Shown: piece by piece, positions 16,578 through 25,303 of the stretch | How the letters are laid out: every line of letters begins with the position of its first letter | Numbering within the stretch: position 1 is the first letter of the stretch | Source: Oceanospirillum sp048270425 | GTDB taxonomy: Bacteria; Pseudomonadota; Gammaproteobacteria; Pseudomonadales; Halomonadaceae | NCBI GenBank assembly: GCA_048270425.1 | Contig: JBLWSY010000011.1 | Span: 58,165 to 122,164 of the forward strand | DNA: 64,000 nucleotides | Direction of reading: 5' to 3' | The notes under the pieces: generated by a model | Told to the model about the DNA's origin: nothing | Databases searched by the model: none | The model's input: the letters and a program-made list of their open reading frames with translations, nothing else | Made by a program: the position numbers and the translations under genes

Positions 16578-18557
16578 ATGAGCTTTTTATACCGCTTTAA
16601 TACCAAGCAGATCTTTCTGGGCATTATCCTGGCTGAAGCCTTGGCTATTTATCTGCTTTTAAGCTTCGTTTTTTCCGTCTTAACCGCTCAGACAAAAAAG
16701 CAGGCGTTAACCGATATGGAAGCCATGACGCGCTCCGTGGCCCAACAGATCGATAAGGAGCTGAACCGGGTCGCCCTGAGTACCAAAATCATCTCCGACG
16801 CCTATATGCAGGCCTACAATGATCTGCCCGACAGCGTTGATGACCAACTCTGGCGCAAACGTATGCATCAGACTGAGACCAGCTGGGGATTTTTTCACGA
16901 CGGCAAAAATGACCCGGCAACCCCATTTCAGTCCGATACCCTGACCAGTTTTGTCGACCGTAATACCACATTTGATCGGGATGTCGCCCGCCAGATCGCA
17001 GCGGCAGATGCCATTAAATATCTGATTCAGGGGGTGTATCACAACTACCGTTATTCGTGGGTTTATATCAGTACCGAAGATGATCTGGTGCATATCTACC
17101 CCAGCGTCAGTCTTGAATACTCATCAGCCTCCACCAAGCCCACCACAAAACACTGGTATCTGGCTGCTGATCTGAAAAACCGGAGCTTTGGCTGGGAAGA
17201 GCCCTACAGCGACCTGGCTGGTGAAGGACAGATGGTAACGGTGTCCTACCCTTTCTATGACCAAAACGACCAGCTTAAGGGCGTTACCTCGCACGATATT
17301 AAAGTACAACAGCTGCTCGATAGCTTCCTGAAAGGGATCGAGCTGTACGACAATGCCACCATTATCGTTACCTCACAGTACGGCAAAGCGATCTCCACGA
17401 ATCAACAGCGCTATAACGATGAGATCGAAAACCGCAACAAAGAGAGTTACAAGGGTGTGCTCTATTACATAGCACCGGAGCGACTGAACGAACTCAAGCT
17501 GGAAAATCCTGGGTTCGTGAACTCCTCATTTTTCGAACTGAATCGTCTGTCTGAAAGCGTAATGTATCGATTAGCCAATGACGAAGACCTCTCCTTTGAG
17601 CTTAATACAGATCCGGACAGCGACAATGAGCTTTATCAGGTTAGCGCGGTGCAAATTCCTGTAACCGGCTGGACCATTATCAACGCTGTACCCAACGCGT
17701 CTATCGTCGGTGCACTGGACTCTATTAATCACCAGATGCGCATTGCTATCGCCATGATTCTGGCCTGTCTGTATGCCGCTATAGGCTTTATCTACTACTC
17801 CCGTTTGTTTGTACCGATTCATAAGGTTTCCAACATCGCCAAAGCGATCAGCGCTAATAATCTGGATCATAAACTGCCAACCCGCTACTCCGGCGAGATG
17901 GGCAGTCTGTTTAAAAACTTTGCCCAGATGATCGAGCAACTAAAGCAGTCCAAAGCCCTTGCCAACCGCTATCACAAAGAACTGGAAGAAGAGGTCCAGG
18001 CCCGGACTGAAGAGCTGCATGAGAAGAACAAACTGCTGGAAAAAATCGCCGAGACTGACGCCCTCACCCAACTGGCAAACCGAAACCGGCTATGGCGATC
18101 ATTGGCAGAAGCCCTTGATCCATTCGATAGCCAAAAACCGGAAAGCTTTACCTCTGTCATCATGCTGGATATCGACCATTTCAAAGAGGTTAACGACACC
18201 TACGGCCATAATACAGGGGATATGGTGCTGCAGGAATTTGCAAAAATACTGCAAAGCACCTGCCGGGATAGGGATATTATTGGCCGCTGGGGCGGCGAAG
18301 AGTTTCTGATTATCTGCCCGAATACTCAGCAGGATGACGGCCGGCAACTGGCGGAGACAATCCGTACCAGCATCGAAAACGCTGCCTTTCCGCAGGTGGG
18401 CAAGGTCACCGCAAGCTTTGGTGTCAGCCTCTGCCAGGCCAATGACAGCATCGATACCCTGCTGGAACGCACCGATGAAGCCCTCTATCAGGCCAAAGCC
18501 AATGGCCGCAATCAGGTGGTGTGCTTTACCAATTCAGAGCACGCTTTAGGGACCTAA
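16578..18557 (+). CDS. Diguanylate cyclase with periplasmic Cache-type sensor and HAMP
   Basis: 659 residues from the ATG at 16578 (AAAGGA 10 bases upstream; an upstream in-frame GTG at 16485 would add a polar leader before TM1). TM1 is about 12-36, a large periplasmic double-Cache-like domain about 40-390 (WYLAADLKNRSFGWEEPYSD, VTVSYPFYDQNDQLKGVTSHD), TM2 about 395-415, then HAMP and coiled coil. The GGDEF domain (about 500-655) has DALTQLANRNRLW and GRWGGEEF, with an intact RDRD inhibitory site. It should make cyclic di-GMP in response to a periplasmic ligand. It sits inside the alcohol-oxidation cluster, so a substrate or product may be the signal (inference). Confidence 0.88.
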   Translation: MSFLYRFNTKQIFLGIILAEALAIYLLLSFVFSVLTAQTKKQALTDMEAMTRSVAQQIDKELNRVALSTKIISDAYMQAYNDLPDSVDDQLWRKRMHQTETSWGFFHDGKNDPATPFQSDTLTSFVDRNTTFDRDVARQIAAADAIKYLIQGVYHNYRYSWVYISTEDDLVHIYPSVSLEYSSASTKPTTKHWYLAADLKNRSFGWEEPYSDLAGEGQMVTVSYPFYDQNDQLKGVTSHDIKVQQLLDSFLKGIELYDNATIIVTSQYGKAISTNQQRYNDEIENRNKESYKGVLYYIAPERLNELKLENPGFVNSSFFELNRLSESVMYRLANDEDLSFELNTDPDSDNELYQVSAVQIPVTGWTIINAVPNASIVGALDSINHQMRIAIAMILACLYAAIGFIYYSRLFVPIHKVSNIAKAISANNLDHKLPTRYSGEMGSLFKNFAQMIEQLKQSKALANRYHKELEEEVQARTEELHEKNKLLEKIAETDALTQLANRNRLWRSLAEALDPFDSQKPESFTSVIMLDIDHFKEVNDTYGHNTGDMVLQEFAKILQSTCRDRDIIGRWGGEEFLIICPNTQQDDGRQLAETIRTSIENAAFPQVGKVTASFGVSLCQANDSIDTLLERTDEALYQAKANGRNQVVCFTNSEHALGT

Positions 18558-18574
18558 TTAGATGGCATAAAAAA

Positions 18575-18593
18575 GGCCAGCGGGTAGCCGGCC
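18575..18593 (-). terminator. Terminator of the minus-strand accessory operon
   Basis: Stem GGCCaGC / GCcGGCC with a 5-base loop, followed on the minus strand by six Ts. It lies about 125 bases past the metallohydrolase stop. Confidence 0.6.
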
Positions 18594-18718
18594 AACAAGA
18601 GGGTGAAAACCCAAGAACAACAAGCACATCGCTTGTTCAGGAGTAGAAAGGAAACTTCAGTCTTAATCTGACTATAGACTACATTTTATCCGGCGCACCA
18701 AAATTAATCAGAAGAAAC

Positions 18719-19738
18719 TCAGCGTTTAAATGCATTTTCCTCATAGTGGGGATACCAATGGCTCAGTGATCGGGTGAACTCATAACGCTGCATCACCACA
18801 GACTTGAAAGCAGGATTCAGCGGCCAGTTCAGCATCTCTGCCATTGACCAACCCTCTTCTGCCCCCTGCTTAAAGCTTTTATCCAGCCATTTGAGATAGT
18901 CCCGGGTCTGTCTGATCCCTTCCCCCTTCTGATGCACAGGCCCGTGCCCCGGCACCAATATACTGTGGGGCAGCCCCTCTAACTGATCAAGCGCCGCCAG
19001 CCAGTTATCAAGTACCGCATGGGGTGTGGTAAGCGCACGATTGTAGAACACCAGATCACCGGCAAAAAGCACCCCTGTAGTGCGATCCAACAGGATCAGA
19101 TCACCGTGAGAATGTCCTTCTGTAAGGCGAACCTCCAGCTGATGTTCTGATGAGCCCGCCCCCAGAGCAAGCCGGCTGACACCTTCCTTAAAGACGACAC
19201 CGGGAGCCTGCGAGTGCGTTCCCTTCATTGCCGCCCCCACCATTCGGTAGAGGTTTTCTGCCAGATCAGCCCCCTGGGTAACAATCATCTGCTGAGTGGG
19301 TTCTGTACTGTAGATTTTGTCCTGCGGAAAGACCTGATTGCCCAGAAAGTGATCCGGATGAGCGTGGCTGTTGAGTACATAGCGGATTGGGCCACCGCCT
19401 TGCTCACGAACCCAGTTTTCAAGAGCATCGGCAAAGCCTTTCGAGGGACCGGTATCGAACAGAAGAGTTTCCTGCTCGGTAAGAATGATGCCGATATTGG
19501 CGATCATGCCGCCATTTTCAGGGGTGAAGGGTTCATTCTTACCAATCACGACCCAGGTGTCCGGCGCGATATTAACCGGTTTAATCTCATAAGGACTGGC
19601 TGCAAAACTGACACCGGAGAGCATCCAGAAAACCAGAATTCCTATCAGAACAGCCCCTGAGTTAAAACGCTCCAGTCTGAAACGCAGCATAAGACGAAAA
19701 TGATTTAACAGATCAGTCTTCGATGGCATAGGTTTCAT
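18719..19738 (-). CDS. Quinoprotein relay system zinc metallohydrolase (beta-lactamase fold)
   Basis: 339 residues: N-terminal hydrophobic signal/anchor (about 22-47, ending VSFAA), then a metallo-beta-lactamase domain with HAHPDH (about 125-130), GHSHGD, FAGD and PGHGPV, the four zinc-ligand motifs. Such periplasmic hydrolases accompany PQQ dehydrogenases and the SoxYZ-like carrier in many genomes; their substrate is not known. Its start codon overlaps the stop of the SoxYZ-like gene by one base, so the two are translationally coupled. Last gene of the five-gene minus operon. Confidence 0.85.
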   Translation of the reverse strand: MKPMPSKTDLLNHFRLMLRFRLERFNSGAVLIGILVFWMLSGVSFAASPYEIKPVNIAPDTWVVIGKNEPFTPENGGMIANIGIILTEQETLLFDTGPSKGFADALENWVREQGGGPIRYVLNSHAHPDHFLGNQVFPQDKIYSTEPTQQMIVTQGADLAENLYRMVGAAMKGTHSQAPGVVFKEGVSRLALGAGSSEHQLEVRLTEGHSHGDLILLDRTTGVLFAGDLVFYNRALTTPHAVLDNWLAALDQLEGLPHSILVPGHGPVHQKGEGIRQTRDYLKWLDKSFKQGAEEGWSMAEMLNWPLNPAFKSVVMQRYEFTRSLSHWYPHYEENAFKR

Positions 19739-20568
19739 TACATCACCTCCTTGCCAGACAACCGGTACACAGGTGAGGTGAAATCATTACCGTCATTATC
19801 CCTCAGGTGCAGCTGGTAGCCCTCAAGGCTCTTCGGGGCGCTCTCTTTGGCAAAACTAAAGGTCAGACGTGGATTAGCACTTACCGGAGCCGACAGGTTC
19901 AGCCGCCCAAGTGCGTTGGCACTCTGATCGGTCAGGGTAATCTCATTCAGCCAGAAAGCCGGAACCCCTTCCACAAGGCCAGTATCCATAGGGTGCGAGA
20001 CCTGCACCTTCAGGCGGTGGCTGTTGCGGGTGAATAAGCGCCCTTCGATCTGGCCAAGATTGCTCGCCCAATCATCACTGGCCTGCTCAGTTTTTGGCGC
20101 GGTACACCCCCCACCTGAAGCATCCACATAATTGCGCCCCACATGCCAGAGACCGGAAGCATCCTGCACCAGTGCATGCACCGGTGTCGCCTGCTGCACC
20201 CGGAACTGCAAACCGATATCCGGCAGACCACCGGCATCCACGTCGTAGGTGGCAATATGCTGAATCGGGTTCAGATCCGCAAACAGAATCAGGCGGCGGG
20301 CATCAGCAATCTGATGACGAACCATAACAGGCACCTGCGTCGAGTCTTCAGCAAATTCCGGCAGGATAATCTGCACATTGGCACTGTATTGCCAGGGGTC
20401 ATCACGGATGAATTGCTCGCGCATGTAATCCCACATCACATCCATCAGAGGATTGGCTTCATCAACAGCAGGCTCTGCCGTTGCATGAGCGGGATTAGGC
20501 AACGCAAATATTGAGAGACATGCCATAAGCAGCAGACCACGCGCCTTGACTGTAAAGCAGATCGACAT
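19738..20568 (-). CDS. Quinoprotein dehydrogenase-associated SoxYZ-like carrier protein
   Basis: 276 residues with a signal peptide ending near AHA-TA. The first domain resembles SoxY and carries the cysteine of the swinging-arm type motif in an internal DASGGGCTAP (about residue 155). The second, SoxZ-like beta domain (HPMDTGLVEG...PAFWLNEITL, SANPRLTFSF) follows. In sulfur oxidation SoxYZ carries sulfur intermediates on a Cys; the fused relatives next to PQQ dehydrogenases have no proven substrate. Overlaps the downstream metallohydrolase start. Confidence 0.82.
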   Translation of the reverse strand: MSICFTVKARGLLLMACLSIFALPNPAHATAEPAVDEANPLMDVMWDYMREQFIRDDPWQYSANVQIILPEFAEDSTQVPVMVRHQIADARRLILFADLNPIQHIATYDVDAGGLPDIGLQFRVQQATPVHALVQDASGLWHVGRNYVDASGGGCTAPKTEQASDDWASNLGQIEGRLFTRNSHRLKVQVSHPMDTGLVEGVPAFWLNEITLTDQSANALGRLNLSAPVSANPRLTFSFAKESAPKSLEGYQLHLRDNDGNDFTSPVYRLSGKEVM

Positions 20569-20664
20569 AACACCTCCCCTGTCAGCGGAACTGACTTATT
20601 GTTTTTGTGTTGGGTGTTTCATTTTCAGGACTTAATTTAGGCTGCCGGTTCAGCGCCTCATCGG

Positions 20665-21561
20665 CTACTGAGCTGGCCGATAAAGATCGGGCAGCCTATA
20701 GCTGACACCGTAACGCCGGCTGATTTTCTCCAGCGTGCCATCTTTCGATGCGGCCTCCACGATATCTGCCAGTGCGTAGGCAAACTGGCGATAGTTGGTA
20801 TGCACCGCCATACCGATATCCCAGTCCAGCTTGTGCAGTCCCGGCAGAGCAATTGCCGGAATTTCCATAGAGGGCTTTTTCTGACCTGCAAGCCACTGCA
20901 ACTGACTTTGCATACCCATCATGGCAGCGATCTCTTTGCGCTTCATCGCTTCCATCGCTTCCGACAGGCTCAGGAAGTGGCGCACCTGATTACGCATCTG
21001 ACCGTTAAAGGCAGACAGCAGGTAGATATCCGGCAGACTGTCGGTTTCCACTCCTACCGGGTAGTAACGCAGCACCGCCAGGGTTTCCAGAGAATCCATC
21101 TGAGCCGGATCATAACCCACGCGCCAGCGCTCTTTCTGATACGGGCCAAACATATGTACCAGATCGTTTTTCACATGACCAAACTCATCGGTCTGATATG
21201 AAAACTCACGATCATAAGGAACACGCAGCATCACATCGGCTATACCGCCGCCAAGATAGTGACCTTTCCAGACATGATTACGCAGATCGTCGTCCAGAGT
21301 TTCATCCGGCACCATCCAGCGAAGTTTCAGATCCAGCTTCATCTTCTTAGCAATATGCTTAGCCAGATCCACATCGATTCCCCGCTCTTTTCCGGATTCA
21401 TCCTTCCAGGAGTAGGGAGCAAAATCTTTGTATACGGCAATCTCGATAACACCGGATGCCATAACATCATCATACGAACGCGCCTGAGCCGGCAGCACCT
21501 GCCCCAGCAGGACAAGTGCCAGACACAGCGCGCTTAACAGGTTCAGGCGCTTCATCATCAA
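20665..21561 (-). CDS. Quinoprotein dehydrogenase-associated periplasmic solute-binding protein (MxaJ/XoxJ-like)
   Basis: 298 residues, signal peptide (about 1-27, ending AQA-RS), then a type 2 periplasmic binding domain (GVIEIAVYKDFAPYSWKDE, GIDVDLAKHIAKKM, and a late LEKISRRYGV). Family members accompany XoxF, MxaF and Ped dehydrogenases; XoxJ/MxaJ are thought to help mature the dehydrogenase rather than feed an ABC importer. No permease partner is adjacent on this strand, which fits that view. It lies between the pedF-like and SoxYZ-like genes. Confidence 0.85.
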   Translation of the reverse strand: MMMKRLNLLSALCLALVLLGQVLPAQARSYDDVMASGVIEIAVYKDFAPYSWKDESGKERGIDVDLAKHIAKKMKLDLKLRWMVPDETLDDDLRNHVWKGHYLGGGIADVMLRVPYDREFSYQTDEFGHVKNDLVHMFGPYQKERWRVGYDPAQMDSLETLAVLRYYPVGVETDSLPDIYLLSAFNGQMRNQVRHFLSLSEAMEAMKRKEIAAMMGMQSQLQWLAGQKKPSMEIPAIALPGLHKLDWDIGMAVHTNYRQFAYALADIVEAASKDGTLEKISRRYGVSYRLPDLYRPAQ

Positions 21562-21620
21562 ATCTCTTTCTGAGTTCGATTAAAAGGTTGCATTGTGCAA
21601 TAGCCGTTAAGGATCAGCAC

Positions 21621-22097
21621 TTACAGATTAGGATCGTACTTGGTTTCTAACCACGCACGGATCGACCAAAGCGTCTCCTGACTCAGGTAGTCCGCCATTT
21701 TTGGCATGTAAGGTACGCCATTACGAACCGCACCATTACGCACACGATATACGAACCACTCGTCACCATCATAGCCAGGCTCCAGTTTACGCAAATCCGG
21801 TGCGATACCGCCGGAGATACCATCCAGACCGTGGCAACGGGCACAGTTCTGTGCGTAAGCAGATTCACCAATCTTGATTGCGTCTTCATTACCACTGTAC
21901 GGGTTGGTTTCTTCCCACTCTTCACCCAACTGGGGCAAGACTGAAGTATCCATTTTTTGTGGCGTAACATCGCCATGAGCCCAGGCCTGAGAAGCCATGA
22001 CGGAAGCGCCCAGTACAGCGGTCATCAGCAGCTTGCGCGCGGTTTGAGAAGTGCTCAGCAGTGTTTGTGAAGGGGTTAGGCTGTTGTGAGTAGTCAT
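21621..22097 (-). CDS. pedF: Cytochrome c550 of the quinoprotein alcohol dehydrogenase (PedF/ExaB-like)
   Basis: 158 residues: N-terminal signal (hydrophobic 25-39, cleavage near AWA-HG), one haem-binding CARCHG at about residue 85, and a distal Met in GVPYMPKM. This is the dedicated electron acceptor of PQQ alcohol dehydrogenases, passing electrons toward a terminal oxidase. It lies 59 bases before the solute-binding gene and 150 bases after the cupredoxin-like gene, in one minus-strand unit. Confidence 0.87.
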   Translation of the reverse strand: MTTHNSLTPSQTLLSTSQTARKLLMTAVLGASVMASQAWAHGDVTPQKMDTSVLPQLGEEWEETNPYSGNEDAIKIGESAYAQNCARCHGLDGISGGIAPDLRKLEPGYDGDEWFVYRVRNGAVRNGVPYMPKMADYLSQETLWSIRAWLETKYDPNL

Positions 22098-22245
22098 TGT
22101 TATTCTCCAGTTCTATTTCTAAGCCTGCTTAAGGGATTATTTTTATGAAATTGGTTTTTAAAGGCTGTGCTTACATCAACAGGTCGGATAAAACAGGCGA
22201 CCTCTGTGTGCAGGGCAGTGCACACACAAGCCGCCCAAACCTGAA

Positions 22246-22683
22246 TCAGCGCACGTTAAACACCCCATGCATCCCTTTATGCTCCAGACCTTCCGCAAAG
22301 AACTTAAACTTGCCCGGTTTTACCGGTACAAAGAACAGTTCCATCTCGCCAGCCTGTTCGAACTCCAGCTCAACCAGAGAAACGGCCTTAATCTCTACAT
22401 CTGCCACTTCCACTTTGCGCAGATAAACAGAGGCGAAGAACTCCGGAGCTTTCAGTGCGTACTCCTTCAGACCGGATGATTCAATCTCAAGACTGTAGGC
22501 TTTGCCTGTCTCAAGCTGATATTCGGTCTGTGACATGCCATAGCCGCTTTCCTGAGTACCCAGCACCAGTTTTGGCAGCTCGGTAGGCTTACGGGTCAGA
22601 TCTCCTTTTGCCTGAGCCAGTCCCGGCAGCAGAACAATCAGAGCAGTCAGTACGATACTTTTCATGCGAGTCATGTGAGTCAT
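22246..22683 (-). CDS. Cupredoxin-like periplasmic protein lacking cysteine
   Basis: 145 residues; signal peptide ends near AQA-KG. The C-terminal block FFVPVKPGKFKFFAEG...KGMHGVFNV has the shape of a cupredoxin end (PGxxxFxC...H..GM.G...V), but no cysteine exists in the protein, so a type 1 copper site is impossible. Start chosen at 22683, with AGGAGG 8 bases upstream. It is the first gene of the minus operon with pedF, suggesting a role in metal or dehydrogenase maturation; function unknown. Confidence 0.65.
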   Translation of the reverse strand: MTHMTRMKSIVLTALIVLLPGLAQAKGDLTRKPTELPKLVLGTQESGYGMSQTEYQLETGKAYSLEIESSGLKEYALKAPEFFASVYLRKVEVADVEIKAVSLVELEFEQAGEMELFFVPVKPGKFKFFAEGLEHKGMHGVFNVR

Positions 22684-22739
22684 AGGTGCTTCCTCCTGAA
22701 TATGGCATTCATGTTAGGAAGTGACCGAAACTGAAAATA

Positions 22740-22755
22740 TGGTACTTGAGAACTA
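22740..22755. promoter_or_regulatory. Dyad in the divergent promoter of the two accessory operons
   Basis: TGGTAC-TTGA-GAACTA matches 12 of 16 bases of the palindrome core at 13398-13413. It lies 57 bases upstream of the cupredoxin-like gene and about 93 bases upstream of the rightward ABC operon, a position suited to a shared activator such as the LuxR-type regulator at 28237. Confidence 0.45.
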
Positions 22756-22847
22756 GATTGTTCCTTCTTTGTTCTCATTCATAAATGCCCACCACAGACC
22801 TAATCTGCAGCTATATTCATTAACCGGCGTCACCGCTGGAGGGAAAA

Positions 22848-24128
22848 ATGCTAAGGATATTTGCTGCGACCCAGGCCTTTAAGCCGGGCTCTAAAAAAGA
22901 CAATAAAAACAGAAAGATAACGCCCCCCAAAAGCTATCTGAAAGCGGCTCTGGCTATCGGTATTGCGCTTTTCAGCGCCAGCAGCCTGCCTGCTATTGCG
23001 GCTAAAAAGGTGACGGAAATCCCGCTGCATTACCTACGCCTTGTGCCTGAAGCCCGCCCGGTTCTGTCTAATATTCTGCCGCCGCCGGAAGATCTCGGTG
23101 AGGCCGGCGCTGAGCTGGCGATTGCCGACAGCAACACCACAGGGCGCTTTCTTGGACAGCACTACACGCTGAACAGCCAGCGCTTTGATGAAGCCGATGC
23201 TTTGCTAAAGGCGGCTGAATCTGTGATTCAGAAAGATGCTCTGGTACTGGTGGATGTGCCGACTTCACTGATGGCCACTCTGGATAAACAAGCCAGAGAG
23301 AAGGGCGCACTGCTGTTTAACATCGCCAATCCGGATGATGCTCTGCGGTCCAGCCAATGCCTGAATAACACGTTCCATACCTACCCCAGCCGCAGCATGC
23401 TGACCGATGCGCTGGCACAGTGGCTGGCGGGACGCCGTTTCAGTCAATGGTTCCTGATTGCAGGGCCGACTGACGGTGATCAGGCCTATCTGGCAGCTCT
23501 GAAGCGCTCTGCCAAACGCTTTGGCGGCAAGATCGTTGATGAGAAAAGCTGGAGTTTTGATACCGACCTGCGCCGTACCGCTCAAAAAGAGCTGCCCCTG
23601 TTTACTCAGGCGGAAGACTACGACGTGGTTCTGGTGGCCGATGAAGAGGGCGACTTTGGTCATTATGTGCCCTACAACACCTGGCTGCCACGCCCCGTGG
23701 CGGGTACTCAGGGCCTGACGCCGGTTGCCTGGCACCGTGTTGTGGAACAATGGGGCGCGGCTCAGCTGCAATCCCGTTTTATCAGGCAGCAGGAGCGCAA
23801 CATGCAGAGTGAAGACTACGCGGCATGGGCTGCTGTTCGCTCAGTTGCGGAAGCGGTGACTCAAAACCGGAAAGATCCGAAGGCCTACGAGGCCTCACAT
23901 ATTCAGCAGTTTCTTCTGAGCGACAAATTCCATCTGGCGGCCTTTAAGGGCCACAAGCTGACCTATCGGGACTGGAATGGCCAGCTGCGCCAGCCGATCC
24001 CTCTGGTTCAGCCCCGCTCTCTGGTCTCCCAGTCACCGCAGGCTGGTTTCCTGCATCCGGTCACCGAACTGGACACCCTGGGTTTTGACCGCCAGGAAAG
24101 CCAGTGTGAAATGAAGAACACGCTTTAA
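22848..24128 (+). CDS. pedA1: Periplasmic substrate-binding-like protein of the PQQ-alcohol ABC system (PedA1-like)
   Basis: 426 residues with a long N region and a signal core near residues 32-51 (AALAIGIALFSASSLPAIA). The mature protein resembles branched-chain amino-acid type binding proteins (VLVDVPTSLMATLDKQAREK, VLVADEEGDFGHYVP). Relatives are found only beside PQQ alcohol dehydrogenases. In P. putida the PedA1A2BC system is needed for lanthanide-dependent growth at low metal, so lanthanide uptake is the likely role. GGAGGG sits directly before the ATG. First of four genes running to the permease. Confidence 0.8.
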   Translation: MLRIFAATQAFKPGSKKDNKNRKITPPKSYLKAALAIGIALFSASSLPAIAAKKVTEIPLHYLRLVPEARPVLSNILPPPEDLGEAGAELAIADSNTTGRFLGQHYTLNSQRFDEADALLKAAESVIQKDALVLVDVPTSLMATLDKQAREKGALLFNIANPDDALRSSQCLNNTFHTYPSRSMLTDALAQWLAGRRFSQWFLIAGPTDGDQAYLAALKRSAKRFGGKIVDEKSWSFDTDLRRTAQKELPLFTQAEDYDVVLVADEEGDFGHYVPYNTWLPRPVAGTQGLTPVAWHRVVEQWGAAQLQSRFIRQQERNMQSEDYAAWAAVRSVAEAVTQNRKDPKAYEASHIQQFLLSDKFHLAAFKGHKLTYRDWNGQLRQPIPLVQPRSLVSQSPQAGFLHPVTELDTLGFDRQESQCEMKNTL

Positions 24129-24243
24129 CAGCTTCACCGGAGAGTGAAGCGCTGAAATAACAATAAAACCCTGACCGAAACAGCAGCCATAACAGGCTGA
24201 AATGATGAAAAAAAATAACACCTACGGACACAGGTAACCGACT

Positions 24244-25293
24244 ATGAAAATGCTAGCAACAACCAAAATACTCAAACAGCTGAGAAATCTGCCTGCCAAA
24301 GCAGGCCTCTCCGCTCTGATACTGGGTTCACTGACCCTTGCCAACCCGGCTGCAGCCGATATGGCTTATATCAGTAACGAGAAAGACAACTCCCTGTCTG
24401 TGATCAATCTGGACACACTGGAAGTGGTAGACACCATCGATGTGGGTCAGCGACCACGGGGGATTATTTTCAGCAAGGACTATAGCAAGCTGTATATCTG
24501 CGCCAGTGACGATGACACCGTGCAGATTCTTGATATCCGTACCGGCCAGATTATCGCCAACCTGCCATCCGGTGATGACCCGGAGCAGTTCGCCCTCTCG
24601 CCGAACAACCGCCATCTCTATATTGCGAACGAAGATGATGCTCTGGTCACCATCGTCGACACCGAGAAGCGCGATGTCATCGCCCAGATCGATGTAGGTG
24701 TCGAGCCGGAAGGCATGGCCGTCAGCCCGAACGGCAAAATCGCGGTAAACACCTCTGAAACCACCAGCATGCTGCACTGGATCAACACTGAAACCCACGA
24801 GCTGTACGACAACACTTTAGTGGATCAGCGCCCGCGTCATGTGGAGTTCAACAAAGATGGCAGCCTGCTGTGGGCATCCTCTGAAATTGGTGGTTCTGTG
24901 GTGGTGATCAACACCGAAAACCGCGAAATCCTGAAAAAGCTGCGTTTTGAGATCTCTGGTATTCACCCGGATCGCATTCAGCCCGTGGGTGTAAAACTGA
25001 GTGCCGATGGCCGCTACGCTTTTGTAGCCTTAGGCCCCGCTAACCACGTTGCGGTTGTTGATGCCAAAAGCTATGAAGTGATCGATTATCTGCTGGTGGG
25101 TCGTCGGGTATGGCACATGGAGTTCAGCCCGGATCAGAAACGCCTGCTGACCACCAACGGTATCAGTGGTGATGTTTCCGTAATTGACGTCGACAAACTG
25201 AAAGTGATCAAGAGCATCAAGGTTGGCCGCTACCCTTGGGGTGTTGCGATTCTGCCAACAGAAGCGATGAACCAGCTACAGGCTGAACGCTAA
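24244..25293 (+). CDS. pedA2: YVTN-type beta-propeller protein of PQQ-dependent catabolism (PedA2-like)
   Basis: 349 residues; signal peptide (about 1-38, ending AAA-DM). About seven propeller repeats follow, for example YISNEKDNSLSVINLDTLEV, YIANEDDALVTIVDTEKRDV and VAVVDAKSYEVIDYLLVGRR. Secreted beta-propellers of this type sit next to the ABC genes in quinoprotein loci and may bind the transported metal or complex. Eleven bases separate it from the ATPase gene. Confidence 0.85.
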   Translation: MKMLATTKILKQLRNLPAKAGLSALILGSLTLANPAAADMAYISNEKDNSLSVINLDTLEVVDTIDVGQRPRGIIFSKDYSKLYICASDDDTVQILDIRTGQIIANLPSGDDPEQFALSPNNRHLYIANEDDALVTIVDTEKRDVIAQIDVGVEPEGMAVSPNGKIAVNTSETTSMLHWINTETHELYDNTLVDQRPRHVEFNKDGSLLWASSEIGGSVVVINTENREILKKLRFEISGIHPDRIQPVGVKLSADGRYAFVALGPANHVAVVDAKSYEVIDYLLVGRRVWHMEFSPDQKRLLTTNGISGDVSVIDVDKLKVIKSIKVGRYPWGVAILPTEAMNQLQAER

Positions 25294-25303
25294 GGAGCCG
25301 CCC

